Assembly (NCBI GenBank): GCA_035512195.1 | Contig: DATKEK010000376.1 | Location: forward strand, 1-6,789 | Source: DATKEK01 sp035512195 | GTDB taxonomy: Bacteria; Pseudomonadota; Gammaproteobacteria; Burkholderiales; Eutrophovitaceae | Length of the DNA: 6,789 bases | Direction of reading: 5' to 3' | Shown: positions 6,137 to 6,789 of the stretch, one piece after another | Layout of the letters: the number at the start of each line of letters is the position of its first letter | How positions within the stretch are numbered: the stretch's first letter is position 1 | Notes under the pieces: model-generated | What the model saw: only the letters and a program-made list of their open reading frames with translations | Database searches by the model: none | Told to the model about the DNA's origin: nothing | Position numbers and translations under genes: made by a program

Positions 6137-6586
6137 ATGCGCAAGATAGACGTATGCATTCTCGACGCGCGCCTTCGCGACCAGTTGCCGGCATATTCGA
6201 CGCCGGGTTCCGCCGGCCTCGACCTGCGTGCGTGCATTGAAAGTCCCATCACGCTCGAGCCTGGACAAAGCGAGCTGGTGCCGAGCGGCATGGCGATCCA
6301 CCTGGCCGACCCCGGTCTCGCGGCGGTGGTCCTGCCGCGCTCGGGGCTTGGCCACAAGCACGGGATCGTGCTCGGCAACCTGGTGGGCCTGATCGATTCG
6401 GATTACCAGGGTCAGGTATTCGTATCGGTGTGGAACCGGGGTAACTCGGCGTTTACCCTGAGCCCGATGCAGCGCATCGCGCAACTGGTGGTCGTCCCCG
6501 TGGTTCAGGTCGGTTTCAATATCGTCGACGAATTCGCGGAAAGCAGCCGCGGCGCCGGTGGTTTCGGCAGTACCGGAAAACACTGA
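6137..6586 (+). CDS. dut: Deoxyuridine 5'-triphosphate nucleotidohydrolase (dUTPase)
   Basis: This is a 149-residue trimeric dUTPase. It hydrolyses dUTP to dUMP and pyrophosphate, keeping uracil out of DNA and feeding thymidylate synthesis. All five family motifs are present in order: AGLDLRA (26-32), PRSGLGHKHG (67-76), GLIDSDYQG (84-92) with catalytic Asp87 and the uracil-contacting Tyr90, RIAQLV (113-118), and the C-terminal RGAGGFGSTG (138-147) that closes over the active site. Length and sequence are very close to the E. coli enzyme. The start at 6137 matches the family N-terminus (MRKIDVCILD). The 20 bases after coaBC contain no recognisable Shine-Dalgarno, only a pyrimidine-rich stretch, so initiation may lean on translation of coaBC. 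A strong terminator follows seven bases after the stop, making dut the last gene of the operon. Confidence 0.98.
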   Translation: MRKIDVCILDARLRDQLPAYSTPGSAGLDLRACIESPITLEPGQSELVPSGMAIHLADPGLAAVVLPRSGLGHKHGIVLGNLVGLIDSDYQGQVFVSVWNRGNSAFTLSPMQRIAQLVVVPVVQVGFNIVDEFAESSRGAGGFGSTGKH

Positions 6587-6592
6587 AACAAG

Positions 6593-6617
6593 AAAGGCCG
6601 GCTTTCGCCGGCCTTTT
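6593..6617 (+). terminator. Rho-independent terminator after dut, possibly bidirectional
   Basis: AAAGGCCGGC (6593-6602) pairs perfectly with GCCGGCCTTT (6607-6616) around the loop TTTC, giving a 10-bp GC-rich stem that ends in a run of four T (6614-6617). It lies just after the dut stop at 6586. Read on the minus strand the loop becomes GAAA, a stable tetraloop type, and the stem is followed by a T-rich CTTTCTTGTTT. It could therefore also end the convergent minus-strand gene. Confidence 0.9.
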
Positions 6618-6628
6618 CGAACTGAAGC

Positions 6629-6658
6629 GCCAGAACGCTGGTCGCAACCAGCGTTGGC
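6629..6658. repeat. Second hairpin between the convergent genes
   Basis: AACGCTGGT (6634-6642) and ACCAGCGTT (6647-6655) are a perfect 9-bp inverted repeat around CGCA. GCC (6629-6631) and GGC (6656-6658) extend it past a two-base bulge. It begins 11 bases after the stop of the minus-strand gene. No T run follows directly on the minus strand, so alone it is not a canonical intrinsic terminator. It may protect mRNA 3' ends or act with the neighbouring terminator. Confidence 0.6.
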
Positions 6659-6669
6659 AGAAAACGCGG

Positions 6670-6789
6670 TCAGAACTGCTGCGGCGGGAACTCCGGGGCT
6701 TCCTCACGCACACGAGGATCTGGAATCTCGCCCGCCTCGATGCGCCTGTACATCTCGCTTCGCAGGTAGCCGATGATGTTCAGGATCTC
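6670..6789 (-). CDS. C-terminal 39 codons of an unidentified protein
   Basis: Read from the right edge on the minus strand, an open frame gives 39 residues ending in a TGA at 6672-6670. The fragment begins EILNIIGYLRSEMYRRIEAG, continues with a charged proline-containing stretch (EIPDPRVREEAPEFPP) and ends QQF. The first part looks like an amphipathic helix; the tail looks extended and acidic. I do not recognise the family. Support for a real gene is the convergent layout with two hairpins just after the stop, and the lack of any convincing coding frame on the other strand here. In E. coli-like genomes another gene follows dut on the same strand, which is not the case here. Confidence 0.5.
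   Translation of the reverse strand, partial: EILNIIGYLRSEMYRRIEAGEIPDPRVREEAPEFPPQQF

Noticed and set aside
5235..6194. Long minus-strand open frame (319 codons) opposite coaBC and the start of dut.
   Set aside because: Its sequence is low-complexity Arg/His/Gly/Ala-rich, as expected from the antisense of GC-rich coding DNA, and the plus strand is unambiguously CoaBC and Dut.

Overview
The window is GC-rich, densely coding DNA, most likely from the chromosome of a proteobacterium. The strongest argument is the divergent arrangement radC(-) / coaBC(+) - dut(+), which is the classic gammaproteobacterial (E. coli-like) order. The Dut and CoaBC sequences also look proteobacterial. No tRNA, rRNA, insertion sequence, CRISPR array or phage gene is visible.

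Left half (1-3959, + strand): a tight cluster of membrane proteins. It opens with the 3' part of an ABC-2 type permease of the GldF kind. One base later comes a GldG-like (Gldg family) membrane-anchored extracytoplasmic protein. A small single-pass DUF4340-like protein follows, with a stop/start overlap. After a 48-base gap comes a protein with the architecture of the HupE/UreJ family: signal peptide, extracytoplasmic domain, then a multi-helix membrane domain. The ATPase subunit expected for the ABC system would lie upstream of the window. The first three genes are almost certainly one transcriptional unit, and the fourth probably belongs to it. The organism type argues against gliding motility, so the transported substrate is unknown. 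Two of the proteins carry local histidine clusters. The HupE-like protein has lost the histidines typical of its family while carrying cysteines in its membrane helices. Together these hint at a metal-related or otherwise repurposed system, but this is inference.

Right half (4021-6586): housekeeping genes. radC runs on the minus strand and converges on the HupE-like gene. A 209-base divergent control region holds a plausible coaBC promoter and two adjacent inverted repeats. coaBC (coenzyme A biosynthesis) and dut (dUTPase) follow, 20 bases apart, and dut ends in a strong intrinsic terminator.

Right edge (6618-6789): a second perfect hairpin, then the C-terminal 39 codons of an unidentified gene on the minus strand that converges on dut.

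The unusual part of the window is the Gld-type cluster with its HupE relative. The coaBC-dut-radC part is ordinary apart from the inverted repeats in its promoter region and the neighbour found downstream of radC.
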